A DNA stretch of 64,000 nucleotides from Propionibacteriaceae bacterium (GTDB lineage: Bacteria; Actinomycetota; Actinomycetes; Propionibacteriales; Propionibacteriaceae). The number at the start of each line of letters is the position of its first letter. The stretch's first letter is position 1. Made by a program: the position numbers and the translations under genes. The stretch is from the NCBI GenBank assembly GCA_009782915.1, contig WRIC01000005.1, positions 1 to 64,000 of the forward strand. Direction: 5' to 3'. Of this stretch, positions 25,919-33,931 are shown piece after piece. The notes under the pieces were generated by a model. It ran no database searches and was not told the origin of the DNA. It worked only from the letters and a program-made list of their open reading frames with translations.

Positions 25919-25972
25919 CATGAGGAATTATTGGAACTCCAAGGTCTCTACTCTCAGCTTTACAGCCAATAA
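25919..25972 (+). pseudogene. Remnant of a second ABC exporter gene (last 17 codons)
   Basis: This stretch encodes HEELLELQGLYSQLYSQ then TAA. It matches the C-terminus of the exporter gene 406 bases upstream and differs mainly at third codon positions (CAG/CAA, TCC/TCT, CTC/CTT), plus CAG to TAA at the end. Synonymous divergence suggests it was once translated in a full paralogous gene. Similarity continues past the stop to about 26044, matching bases after the intact gene up to about 25632. Everything upstream of codon -17 is missing. Confidence 0.6.
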
Positions 25973-26298
25973 GCCTCAGTACCGCATTCGAGAACCGCCA
26001 CCTTCCACGGTGCCATCGGTGCAATCTGCGAGAGTATTGCTGGTGGAGTTCGAGGGTTTGGGAGCCGCTGTTCCGTGTTGGGGTGCCCTGAAAGTCGTTG
26101 CGTTCGACTAGTTAAGGGCAAGCTGGGCCACCAGTGGATCAGGGCAGCAAGCACGCTACGACTAGTGAGAATGTATGATGATCAGCAGCGGTATCCCGAT
26201 AATTTGACTCAATTGTGTATTCATGGCGGCCAAGAAGCATTGCCTGAGGAACTACTCCTGGCCTTTCGGACAACCATGGCAGAAATGGCGTTCGTGAA

Positions 26299-27468
26299 TC
26301 ATTCTTCCTCGGAGTCGGCAGCCTCATCGACAGCGAAACGGAACATATCGATCGTGTCAGTGAGTTCGTCACGGGTGGGACTATAGGAGTCGAAACTTAC
26401 TGCGACATTGCCATACTGTGCTGCGATATTCGACAGAGCGCCACTGGTTTCATCAGTCAACCACCAGACTATGACCCCATCGAAATACTCGAAGTCCCAA
26501 TGCAAATCGCTACCAGCAAATCGCGCTTCTGCCCATCCTTCACAAAACCCGAAAGCATTCTCGCTATTGGTGAAAAGCCTGAGCACCACCTGGCCATATT
26601 CTGCGGTCGCCGGATCAGAATTATAGGTACGCACCCCAGCTGTGACAGCCTTCGACACTGTTCCATAATTGACCGTACTCGGCCAATCAGCTGGCGGAAC
26701 CCCATCACCACGGAAATCCGCCGCCTGGGAAATGACCCGAGGCCGGATGTCGGCGTACTCACCAATGAAATTCTGCTCTTGGACCGACATCTGCCACCAT
26801 CCGCGATCACCGTCATACCCCTTGCCTCCCGTGACCAGGTGCACGAATTGATCGGTCGACAGCGTCACATCACTGGCTTGGGGAACATCAATGGTTTCGG
26901 TCGGCGTGGGTTCAGTCGTGGGAGCCACCGTGACCTGCCCGTCTGACAACAGAAGGCCGAGCACCAAGGCAATGAGAGCCAGGACAACACCGATCAATAT
27001 CACGAGCAACCACGAGGGAACAAGTGGCTTAGTTCGTGGCTGGGGAGCAATAAAGGGGGCATCCACATCCAAGCGCGAGGACGCCGGCGACTGCGTGGGG
27101 GTCTCGGCAGGCCGAGGTGGTGCGGTGGGGACAACAGGTTGGTCCACAAGAACAGAAGCGGGAGTTTCCACTGGTGGTGTAGGTGCAGGTTTTTCTAGAC
27201 CAATCCCCAAGAAGGGAAGAGGCGCTGGCTGCTGTTGATTCGCTAACTGTGATTCGAGGGGGAGCCGCGCGGTGGCTAGGGCACTAATGAAAGGATGGTA
27301 TGCCTCATCAGCCAGCCAACGCAGAAGGGTTGGGTCGGCTTTCGGATGAGCAACAATATCTGTCCACAAACTCTGGTGAGCTTTGGCGATATCCATGAGA
27401 TCAGCTGAGGTGGTCGCAGGATCCACCAAGGCCTTTGTTGCCAACATAATATTGGACCAGTTCTTCAT
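26299..27468 (-). CDS. Single-pass membrane protein with N-terminal LRV-like domain
   Basis: A 389-aa protein. Residues 1-60 resemble variant leucine-rich repeat proteins of actinobacteria (ATTSADLMDIAKAHQSLWTDIVAHP, then LLRWLADEA). A Pro-rich cytoplasmic linker follows, then one membrane helix (SWLLVILIGVVLALIALVLGLLL), a Thr/Pro spacer and an extracytoplasmic domain of about 180 aa with many Trp, ending in an acidic SEEE tail. The function is unknown; the topology fits an envelope-associated sensor or scaffold. Start at 27468 has AAGAGG just upstream; the longer open frame to 27555 is unlikely. It is convergent with the exporter remnant and divergent from the alcohol dehydrogenase gene. 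Confidence 0.7.
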   Translation of the reverse strand: MKNWSNIMLATKALVDPATTSADLMDIAKAHQSLWTDIVAHPKADPTLLRWLADEAYHPFISALATARLPLESQLANQQQPAPLPFLGIGLEKPAPTPPVETPASVLVDQPVVPTAPPRPAETPTQSPASSRLDVDAPFIAPQPRTKPLVPSWLLVILIGVVLALIALVLGLLLSDGQVTVAPTTEPTPTETIDVPQASDVTLSTDQFVHLVTGGKGYDGDRGWWQMSVQEQNFIGEYADIRPRVISQAADFRGDGVPPADWPSTVNYGTVSKAVTAGVRTYNSDPATAEYGQVVLRLFTNSENAFGFCEGWAEARFAGSDLHWDFEYFDGVIVWWLTDETSGALSNIAAQYGNVAVSFDSYSPTRDELTDTIDMFRFAVDEAADSEEE

Positions 27469-27591
27469 CGCACCTCTTCTCTCAACACAAAGCATAGCGA
27501 AGCCACATGATACCTTCGACCAGTGCCACCACCTGGGTACCAACACCTGGCACAATGGAGTAGTACGTTACCACCGAACAAAGGACTGCTG

Positions 27592-28635
27592 ATGCCCTCC
27601 ACTCATGCCTATGGTTTTACCTCCCCCACCAGTGCCTGCACACCCATAGAGATCACGCGACGCACCCCGGGCCCGCTCGATGTTGTTTTTGACATCCAGT
27701 ACGCCGGGATCTGCCACTCCGATATTCACACGGCACGCGGGGAATGGGGGCAACAACGATTCCCACTGGTCCCCGGTCACGAGATTGCCGGGATCGTACG
27801 CGAGGTTGGCGAGCGTGTTAGTGCCTACCAGGTAGGTGATCGTGTCGGCGTGGGTTGCATGGTCGATTCCTGTGGAGAGTGTGACTATTGTTTGGCCGGT
27901 CGTGAACAGTACTGCCCGAAAACCAACTGGACCTATGGCAGTCTCGATTGGGAGGGCAACCCCACCCAGGGTGGATATTCCCAGTCGATCACTGTCACCG
28001 AGAAATTCGTTTTCCGTATCCCGGATTCTCTTCCCCTGGATCAGGCGGCTCCACTGCTGTGTGCGGGAGTGACTACCTATTCCCCCCTCAAAGCGTGGGT
28101 GAAACCGGGGATGAAAGTAGCCATCGTTGGTTTGGGCGGCCTCGGGCATGTGGGGGTGCAGATCGCTGCAGCCATGGGAGCAGAGGTGAGCGTACTGTCT
28201 CACACGTTAGCAAAGAAAGCCGATGGTCTTGCTTTCGGGGCAAGTGATTACTATGCCACCAGTGACCCTGATACTTTCCCTGCTTTGCGTAACCGTTTCG
28301 ACATGATTCTTTCCACGGTTTCCGCAACAGATGACTATTCCAGTTATCTCAGTTCCCTGACAAAAACAGGTGTGCTGGTTAATGTGGGTCTTCCAGGGGA
28401 TTCGATTCAACTGAAGCTTCCCGCCCTTGGCCCGGCACGTACCCTCATGGGTTCACAGATTGGTGGGTGCGCCGAAACCCAGGAGATGCTCGATTTCTGT
28501 GGAGCCCATGGCGTACTTCCCAGGATCGAAACCATCAGTGGGGAACAGATCACCGAAGCCTACGACCAGGTCGTGAATTCTGCGGTACGCTACCGCTTTG
28601 TCATCGACACCGATACTCTCGGCGATCGAGGGTAA
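27592..28635 (+). CDS. Zinc-dependent NAD(P)+ alcohol dehydrogenase
   Basis: A 347-aa medium-chain dehydrogenase of the cinnamyl alcohol dehydrogenase/YahK type, probably interconverting aldehydes and alcohols with NADP(H). Catalytic zinc ligands: Cys in YAGICHSDIH (residues 34-43) and GHE in LVPGHEIAGIV. Structural zinc cysteines: DSCGECDYCLAGREQYC around residues 90-106. Cofactor site: GLGGLGHVGVQIAAAMGAEV near residue 178. AAGGA six bases before the ATG at 27592 sets the start. It is monocistronic, transcribed away from the LRV-like gene, and its stop nearly abuts the convergent proline-rich gene. Confidence 0.92.
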   Translation: MPSTHAYGFTSPTSACTPIEITRRTPGPLDVVFDIQYAGICHSDIHTARGEWGQQRFPLVPGHEIAGIVREVGERVSAYQVGDRVGVGCMVDSCGECDYCLAGREQYCPKTNWTYGSLDWEGNPTQGGYSQSITVTEKFVFRIPDSLPLDQAAPLLCAGVTTYSPLKAWVKPGMKVAIVGLGGLGHVGVQIAAAMGAEVSVLSHTLAKKADGLAFGASDYYATSDPDTFPALRNRFDMILSTVSATDDYSSYLSSLTKTGVLVNVGLPGDSIQLKLPALGPARTLMGSQIGGCAETQEMLDFCGAHGVLPRIETISGEQITEAYDQVVNSAVRYRFVIDTDTLGDRG

Positions 28636-28645
28636 GCACCTCGGT

Positions 28646-30325
28646 TCACCAGATAGTTCCACCGCCAAGCAGCATCATCACGCTGCTGATGATCGAGAAG
28701 ACGAACCCGATGATGGCAGGGACGAGACCTTTCTTGGCTTTGCTGCTCTTCACCATTCCGATGATGCCGAAGATGAAGGCAAGAAGGGAGGACGGGCTGG
28801 CGATGAGGATGCCAATGAGTGGAATGACCGCAAAGATGATAGAGACGATACCTAAAACAAGGGAGGCGACCGCAATCCCATTGCCTCTCTCCACGACAAC
28901 ATTCTGTATCACCGTGGGTCCAACGACGTACGGTACTGGCGCTGGTCCTGGATCATTGGGTCCGGGGGGATACACCATGTCTTGTTGGAAGGTTGGCGAC
29001 CTGGGCTCTGGTGGGCGAGCGATCTCTGCAGCGGGAAGGGGTGGCTCCGGTATCTGTGGCACATAACCCTCCACTGGTGGTGGGGGAGGTATTTCCGCTG
29101 GCAGGAACTGTGATGCCTGCGCAGTGGGAACCGCAGGTACATCGACTGGGGGGAAGCCACCCATTGTTGCTGGTGGGGATGTCACCTCATATGGATGCTC
29201 CGATTCGAGTGCTTGTTCAGGCAAATCACCGGTCTGAAATGCGGGGGTCGCTGCCCACCCTGGAGACGGTTCCGGGGGGAGGGTTGGGACGGGAGGTGCA
29301 TCATTGGCACCCCCCCAAGCGGGTTGGTCTTGATCGGGTGTGCCCCAAGAATTACCTTCACCAGGTGGTGTGCCCCAGGGACTGCCCTCAACCACAGGTG
29401 CTACCTGTGGGGTTTCTGCTGGCGCAGGAGCCCAAGGTTCAGGGGTTGATGGTGCGGGCTGTGGGTCGACAGCCCCCCACGTGGATTCAGCCACAGGTGC
29501 TGGTTCTCCCCAGGATGGCGCGTCACTTCCCCAGGATGGCGCCTCACTTCCCCACGTGGATTCAGCCACTGGCGCTTCCTCGCCCCAGGTCACAGGGGCA
29601 ACCTCGGGGATGTCGGTAGGCTGAGGAGCCGTGGGTTGAGGAGCTGGTTCAACAGGCGGTACGGCACCGTACGCCTGTGGGGTTTGCTGAGTCCATGAAG
29701 GAGCAGGGGCGGGTTCCTGTTCCACATAGGGGGGAACCGGCACCCCGGGAACCTGTTGTGGTGGCCACTGCTGACCAACGGGAGGTGCCGGTGGTTCACC
29801 TGGTTGGGTTGGACCAGTAGCCCATTGCGGGGTTGCCACAGGAGCTGTGGGCGCCTGCGGTATGCCAGGGTATCCCCCTGGTGGTCCCGGAATAGTTGGA
29901 GGTACGGGAGGTGGCGCGTAGGGAACCTGGGGTACGGGAGTCTGCGGGTAGGGGGCTTGAGGAGCTTGCGGGTAGGGAACCTGAGGAACCTGCGGGTAGG
30001 GCGCCTGAGGAACCTGCGGGTGGGGCGCCTCGTACGCCTGGGGGTAGGCCGGACCGTACGCCTGGGGGTAGGCCGGATCGTAGGCGGGCGGCTGAGGAAC
30101 TTGAGGTTCAGGTATGTGAGCAGGAGGAGGTGGCGGCTGATATCCCTGCGGTACTCCAGGGTTCCAGGCCACTCCAACGGGTTGTGCGGCTGGCGGGGCA
30201 CCCCAGGGTTGAGGGTCTTGACCAGCGGAAGGATCCACTGGTGGTTGCTCTGCCGGGGGTTGCGCAGGTGCCTGTGGTGCGGGAGGCTGAACAGGTGGCC
30301 ATCCCTGAGAATCGTATGAACTCAT
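28646..30325 (-). CDS. Proline-rich membrane protein with C-terminal DUF4190-like domain
   Basis: A 559-aa protein. Roughly the first 460 residues are low-complexity Pro/Gln/Ala/Trp sequence with repeats such as PQVPYPQAPQAPYPQ and tandem SWGSDAPSWGEPAPVAESTW units. The C-terminal 80 residues hold two hydrophobic hairpins (NGIAVASLVLGIVSIIFAVIPLIGIL and GLVPAIIGFVFSIISSVMMLL), typical of DUF4190-like small membrane domains found after proline-rich leaders in actinobacteria. The leader is probably cytoplasmic and disordered; function unknown. AGAGGGGAA precedes the ATG. Repeats make length variation likely. A much smaller protein of the same layout is encoded at 36899-37453. Confidence 0.8.
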   Translation of the reverse strand: MSSYDSQGWPPVQPPAPQAPAQPPAEQPPVDPSAGQDPQPWGAPPAAQPVGVAWNPGVPQGYQPPPPPAHIPEPQVPQPPAYDPAYPQAYGPAYPQAYEAPHPQVPQAPYPQVPQVPYPQAPQAPYPQTPVPQVPYAPPPVPPTIPGPPGGYPGIPQAPTAPVATPQWATGPTQPGEPPAPPVGQQWPPQQVPGVPVPPYVEQEPAPAPSWTQQTPQAYGAVPPVEPAPQPTAPQPTDIPEVAPVTWGEEAPVAESTWGSEAPSWGSDAPSWGEPAPVAESTWGAVDPQPAPSTPEPWAPAPAETPQVAPVVEGSPWGTPPGEGNSWGTPDQDQPAWGGANDAPPVPTLPPEPSPGWAATPAFQTGDLPEQALESEHPYEVTSPPATMGGFPPVDVPAVPTAQASQFLPAEIPPPPPVEGYVPQIPEPPLPAAEIARPPEPRSPTFQQDMVYPPGPNDPGPAPVPYVVGPTVIQNVVVERGNGIAVASLVLGIVSIIFAVIPLIGILIASPSSLLAFIFGIIGMVKSSKAKKGLVPAIIGFVFSIISSVMMLLGGGTIW

Positions 30326-30442
30326 CGTGATTCCCCTCTGTGAATGATAACAAGCATAGTGGATACCTTTCCCAGCTCCGAAATGCGACCATACTCAGTG
30401 ATAAAATCTAAAGCCGTGCGTGAGTTGAGTTAAGGAGCCACC

Positions 30443-32701
30443 ATGTCTGGAGATGATTGGTTGCAGTCCTCCCCGTGGGCTCATCCGTCGCGCCCACAGG
30501 CAGGTGGAAGGTTGCCCGCTGAGCGCCCGGCGATGGTTTATTCACCGGTTGACACCCAGTGGGCCGCACCCGATTCATCGCCAGAAATGCCGACACCTCC
30601 CCCCGGGCGTACTGGGAAGAAACGGGGGAAAAAAGCTCTTCGCGGGTTTCTCATCACCGCCTTAGTCATAGCTCTGGTGGCTGCCGGTTTCGTCTTCATA
30701 CCGCGTCTCAGTTGGGAGTCATCCGATTACGGGTACGACATTGTCGAACGTACGACTGTTGAACCCGACAGCATCTGGACGCTGACTGCACCACTGATCG
30801 GTGTTGAGCAGGACACCACGAACAGTCGAAACCCTTGGCATACGATCATCGAGGTCTACTCTGATCCGGAGCTGGCCTACCCCATTTCTTTTAGACAGCT
30901 CACCCAAGAGCCCATTCCTGTGATCAAGCGCCTGGCCATTACCCCCAGTCAAGCCGACCTGAATCCATGGTTCACCTTTCCTGACTATCGTGAAGAACCC
31001 ACACTGGGCACGGAAGGAATGTGGCCGGAAGGAACCTACTACGTCGTTCAGAGGAACTCACTGCTGGGGTATGAGCTCAAGAAGCCACGAGTCCACATTT
31101 ACACCGTGGAACCACATGCAGGTTCCCTACCCCATGTTGACTACACCATGGAGGCCTCCGACGCGGGGGTTCCAGTATTCGAGTGGACGGAGGTGGCTGG
31201 CGCATCGGCGTACTACATTATTCGCAAAGCCCCCACCACCACCCAAGGAAACGACGACACCCGTACCGACATCATCGGATGGGTTGAGGGATCGACGACG
31301 AAATGGTACGCCTCCAGTCAAGACCTGGACTATCACAACGAGCGCCAAAATGGGGAAAAAACCAGTCAATACAATTCGGCCTTCGTGGCATTCGATCCGG
31401 AAAGAGGGGTCCCCTGTCAGCCCCAAGATGCCGTCTACGACCAGGACAGCCCCCCCGAATACAACACCACAAACTACACCTATCCGAGTTTCTCTGTTGT
31501 GGCAGTTGACAACCGTGGCAATACCTCCTTCGCTACTTTTGCCGACGGCCAGAAAGTGGTTGCCGACACCCCGGTGGCCACTGCCTCACGTACCCTTGAA
31601 TGGATGCGCGAACAATCAGGCCAAGGAGCAAACTACCTGCCCGAGACCTTCCCGGTCACCATGGGTGACTGCCGTACCACATTCGTCCCCAGCCAAACCC
31701 TGACCTTTGTCTCCCACCCCGACAACTATGAGGCCGAGATCACCTATGGCGGTGAAGGCACCCTGCTGACCGAAACCGTCAGCACGGAAGCGGGCGCAAC
31801 CTATTCAGCTGTCACCTCTCTGGGAGAAAAAAGCGGGGTGCCCCGGCAATATCAAAAACACTTCTCGCAAGACCTCGTGATGATGACACCACGAGAAGTC
31901 AAGGACTATTCCACGGGCAGAGAAGTGTCCACCTCGGCACCGGAATCCCCCTTCACCTGGTGGGGAACCTCCGAGATGGTGACCTATATTGCGGCCAATA
32001 TGTTTGCTGGGCAAGAAGCCATCGACATGACCGCCTTCCTCACCCCTGATGCCCCGCTCATTATTGATGCCACCAATGAGGCCTTCCTCCAAAACCCCTA
32101 CATCACCGACATGTTTCCCGTGGTCGGCGTACTCAACAACATCCTCTATGTGGACTATGAGATGACCGCACAGGAACGCAGCCAAGCCGCTGCACGCATC
32201 AAAGCCAAAGTCGAAACAGTGGCCGCCTCCATCATCAGCCCAGGGATGAACGATCGTGCCAAAGCCCTCGCCATCAACGAATACCTCGCCAAAAACGCAG
32301 TCTACGACGATGGGGCCTACAAGTTTTCCCAGAAATCGCACACCCGAGAAGAGTTCGTGGAAGCCTTCCCCAACTCCTGGGATGCCGAAGGCGTACTCCT
32401 GGACGGGAAAGGCGTCTGCACCTCGTACGCTGCGGCCTTCCAGCTCCTCGCACGCGAAGTAGGACTCGAAACCATGATCATCACCGGGTACGCTGATGAC
32501 TCCGGGGTGGGTCACGCATGGATTAAAGCCAAATTCGGGAGCCAGTGGCGCGTGATCGACCCCACCTGGAATTCCAATATCTGGGAGCAGGTCCGTGGCA
32601 ATGTGAACCGATATTTTGGGCTCACCGATCGGGAAGCCAACCGAACAGAATTTGACGCTTTCGTGGTTGATAGATACCTGAACAACTACAAGGCCCACTG
32701 A
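30443..32701 (+). CDS. Membrane-anchored transglutaminase-like protein
   Basis: A 752-aa protein. A proline-rich N-terminus with KKRGKKALRG precedes one membrane helix (FLITALVIALVAAGFVFI, about residues 70-87), then a large extracytoplasmic region. The C-terminal transglutaminase-like core starts near residue 650: GKGVCTSYAAAFQLLAREVG (catalytic Cys), SGVGHAWIKAKFGSQW (His) and VIDPTWN (Asp). The middle part contains fibronectin-like segments (VPVFEWTEVAGASAYYIIRKAP). Such proteins act as cysteine peptidases or cross-linkers on the cell surface; which applies here is unknown. AAGGAG five bases before the ATG defines the start. Confidence 0.82.
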   Translation: MSGDDWLQSSPWAHPSRPQAGGRLPAERPAMVYSPVDTQWAAPDSSPEMPTPPPGRTGKKRGKKALRGFLITALVIALVAAGFVFIPRLSWESSDYGYDIVERTTVEPDSIWTLTAPLIGVEQDTTNSRNPWHTIIEVYSDPELAYPISFRQLTQEPIPVIKRLAITPSQADLNPWFTFPDYREEPTLGTEGMWPEGTYYVVQRNSLLGYELKKPRVHIYTVEPHAGSLPHVDYTMEASDAGVPVFEWTEVAGASAYYIIRKAPTTTQGNDDTRTDIIGWVEGSTTKWYASSQDLDYHNERQNGEKTSQYNSAFVAFDPERGVPCQPQDAVYDQDSPPEYNTTNYTYPSFSVVAVDNRGNTSFATFADGQKVVADTPVATASRTLEWMREQSGQGANYLPETFPVTMGDCRTTFVPSQTLTFVSHPDNYEAEITYGGEGTLLTETVSTEAGATYSAVTSLGEKSGVPRQYQKHFSQDLVMMTPREVKDYSTGREVSTSAPESPFTWWGTSEMVTYIAANMFAGQEAIDMTAFLTPDAPLIIDATNEAFLQNPYITDMFPVVGVLNNILYVDYEMTAQERSQAAARIKAKVETVAASIISPGMNDRAKALAINEYLAKNAVYDDGAYKFSQKSHTREEFVEAFPNSWDAEGVLLDGKGVCTSYAAAFQLLAREVGLETMIITGYADDSGVGHAWIKAKFGSQWRVIDPTWNSNIWEQVRGNVNRYFGLTDREANRTEFDAFVVDRYLNNYKAH

Positions 32702-32721
32702 CCCAACCGCGTACTGTGCAC

Positions 32722-33108
32722 TCAGGCCGCCTCATCATCAATGAAAACAAGATCCTCAACCTGTTTCGCCAAAGTGAATGGATCAATCGGCATAGGATGG
32801 ATTGCCTCCGCCCGCGACCATGTCGCCAACCACGAATCACTGGATCGTGCGATGAGCAGAAGAACCGGAGGGCATTCAGGGTATTCGTCGCGGATTTGCT
32901 TAGACAAACCCATACCCCCTGAGGGTGTGGCCTCGGCGTCGAAGATGCAGCAGTCGATATCTTTCTTATCGAGTTGCGCCAGTACGGCCGCTTGCGTCGC
33001 AACCTCGCGTACCTCCACGTCAAGACCGCCCATGGTTTTGCCCAATGCCCTGTTCACATCAGCGCGTACTGCTGGATCATCGCTGTACACCACAACCACA
33101 ACTTGCAT
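32722..33108 (-). CDS. Receiver-like (CheY-fold) stand-alone protein
   Basis: A 128-aa protein shaped like a response-regulator receiver domain: MQVVVVVYSDDPAVRADVNRAL at the N-terminus (acidic pocket residues after the first strand), DIDCCIFDAEATPSGGMGL, where Asp is expected as phosphoacceptor, VLLLIARSSD as the Thr/Ser strand, and MPIDPFTLAKQV with the usual Lys replaced by Ile. The missing conserved Lys suggests an atypical receiver that may not be regulated by phosphorylation. No output domain or kinase gene is adjacent. ATG at 33108 has AAGGAG five bases upstream, which favours it over the 33141 start. It is convergent with the transglutaminase-like gene. Confidence 0.65.
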   Translation of the reverse strand: MQVVVVVYSDDPAVRADVNRALGKTMGGLDVEVREVATQAAVLAQLDKKDIDCCIFDAEATPSGGMGLSKQIRDEYPECPPVLLLIARSSDSWLATWSRAEAIHPMPIDPFTLAKQVEDLVFIDDEAA

Positions 33109-33190
33109 AGCTACTCCTTGAATGGCGATGGTTCTCATCATAGTGAATCAGTAGCGCAGACGTACATCGACCTTGATAGAATCAAAGAAA

Positions 33191-33273
33191 ACACGGGAGC
33201 CCACCTGGGCTGAGAGGAAGGCGAGGGCCTTCGACCGCATGAACCTGATCTGGTTAGGACCAGCGAAGGGAAG
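33191..33273 (+). ncRNA. TPP riboswitch (THI element)
   Basis: Conserved thiamine pyrophosphate aptamer blocks are clear: ACACGGGAGCCC, GGGCTGAGAGG (the pyrimidine-sensing CUGAGA), ACCGCATGAACCTGATC, TGGTTAGGACCAGCG and AAGGGAAG. It sits upstream of ykoE and would shut the transporter off when thiamine is plentiful. Confidence 0.93.
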
Positions 33274-33293
33274 TTCTCTGACTTCGGTCACCC

Positions 33294-33313
33294 GTGCCCC
33301 ACAGAAAGGGCAC
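33294..33313 (+). promoter_or_regulatory. Ribosome-site sequestering hairpin downstream of the TPP aptamer
   Basis: GTGCCC (33294-33299) pairs with GGGCAC (33308-33313). The right arm overlaps GAAAGGG, the ribosome-binding site of ykoE, so control is probably at translation initiation rather than termination; no T run is present. Confidence 0.55.
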
Positions 33314-33315
33314 AC

Positions 33316-33918
33316 ATGTCATCCACATCCAACCCACGTCGCTTGCGCTGGCGTGTTGTCGATATTGTCGTCGCCGCTGTTTTAGGCGTCGCGATCGGGT
33401 TCGTCTTCTTCGGATGGAATTTCGCTGGCAACTCACTTGGCGGCCTGCTGAAAACCTTCTATCCTCCGTTGAAAGGACTGGTTGGAGGTGTGTGGCTTCT
33501 CGGGGGCATCCTCGGCGGTTTAGTCATCCGCAAACCGGGGGCCGCTATTTTTGTGGAAATGGTGGCTGCCCTGGTTTCCACACTACTGGGCAGTCAGTGG
33601 GGGTTGACTGTTCTCATCAGTGGATTCCTTCAAGGTTTCGGCGCTGAACTAGTGTTCCTGCTCTTCTTCTATCGCGTGTGGAAACTACCAGTGGCGATGT
33701 TGGCTGGGGTTGTCGCTGCTGGGTTCGAATGGGTTTTTGAACTTATTGCCTGGTATGCCGGGTGGGTGTGGCCGCACAAACTAGTGTTGGGTGGCACACT
33801 CATGGTGTCGGGAGCTGTTCTTGCTGGTTTGCTCGGGTGGCTCATAGTGCGTGGCTTGGCTCGTACTGGGGCTTTGGACCGTTTCGAATCGGGACGTGAA
33901 GTACGCCAGCTCGTGTGA
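33316..33918 (+). CDS. ykoE: Thiamine-precursor ECF transporter S component YkoE
   Basis: A 200-aa integral membrane protein with about five to six hydrophobic segments and conserved aromatic motifs (FVFFGWNFAG, GLTVLISGFLQGFGAELVFLL, AGFEWVFELIAWYAGW). YkoE is the substrate-binding unit of an energy-coupling factor transporter for hydroxymethylpyrimidine or thiamine. Its identity is supported by the TPP riboswitch upstream and by the downstream fused ATPase and T-component genes. A GAAAGGG ribosome site lies five bases before the ATG. Only 13 bases separate it from ykoD. Confidence 0.9.
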   Translation: MSSTSNPRRLRWRVVDIVVAAVLGVAIGFVFFGWNFAGNSLGGLLKTFYPPLKGLVGGVWLLGGILGGLVIRKPGAAIFVEMVAALVSTLLGSQWGLTVLISGFLQGFGAELVFLLFFYRVWKLPVAMLAGVVAAGFEWVFELIAWYAGWVWPHKLVLGGTLMVSGAVLAGLLGWLIVRGLARTGALDRFESGREVRQLV

Positions 33919-33931
33919 GCAGGTGGTCGCG

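Larger units (their letters stand above)
25588..26298. other. 711-bp gene-free region
   Basis: Apart from the MITE-like element and the exporter remnant, I see no supported gene here. Short open frames at 25647-25832 and 26075-26386 lack ribosome sites and family similarity, and the second runs antisense to the end of the following gene. Confidence 0.6.

Noticed and set aside
29590-30330. Long frames on both strands over the proline-rich gene
   Set aside because: Low-complexity GC-rich repeats leave all frames open; only the minus-strand frame from 30325 has a ribosome site and a recognisable C-terminal domain.
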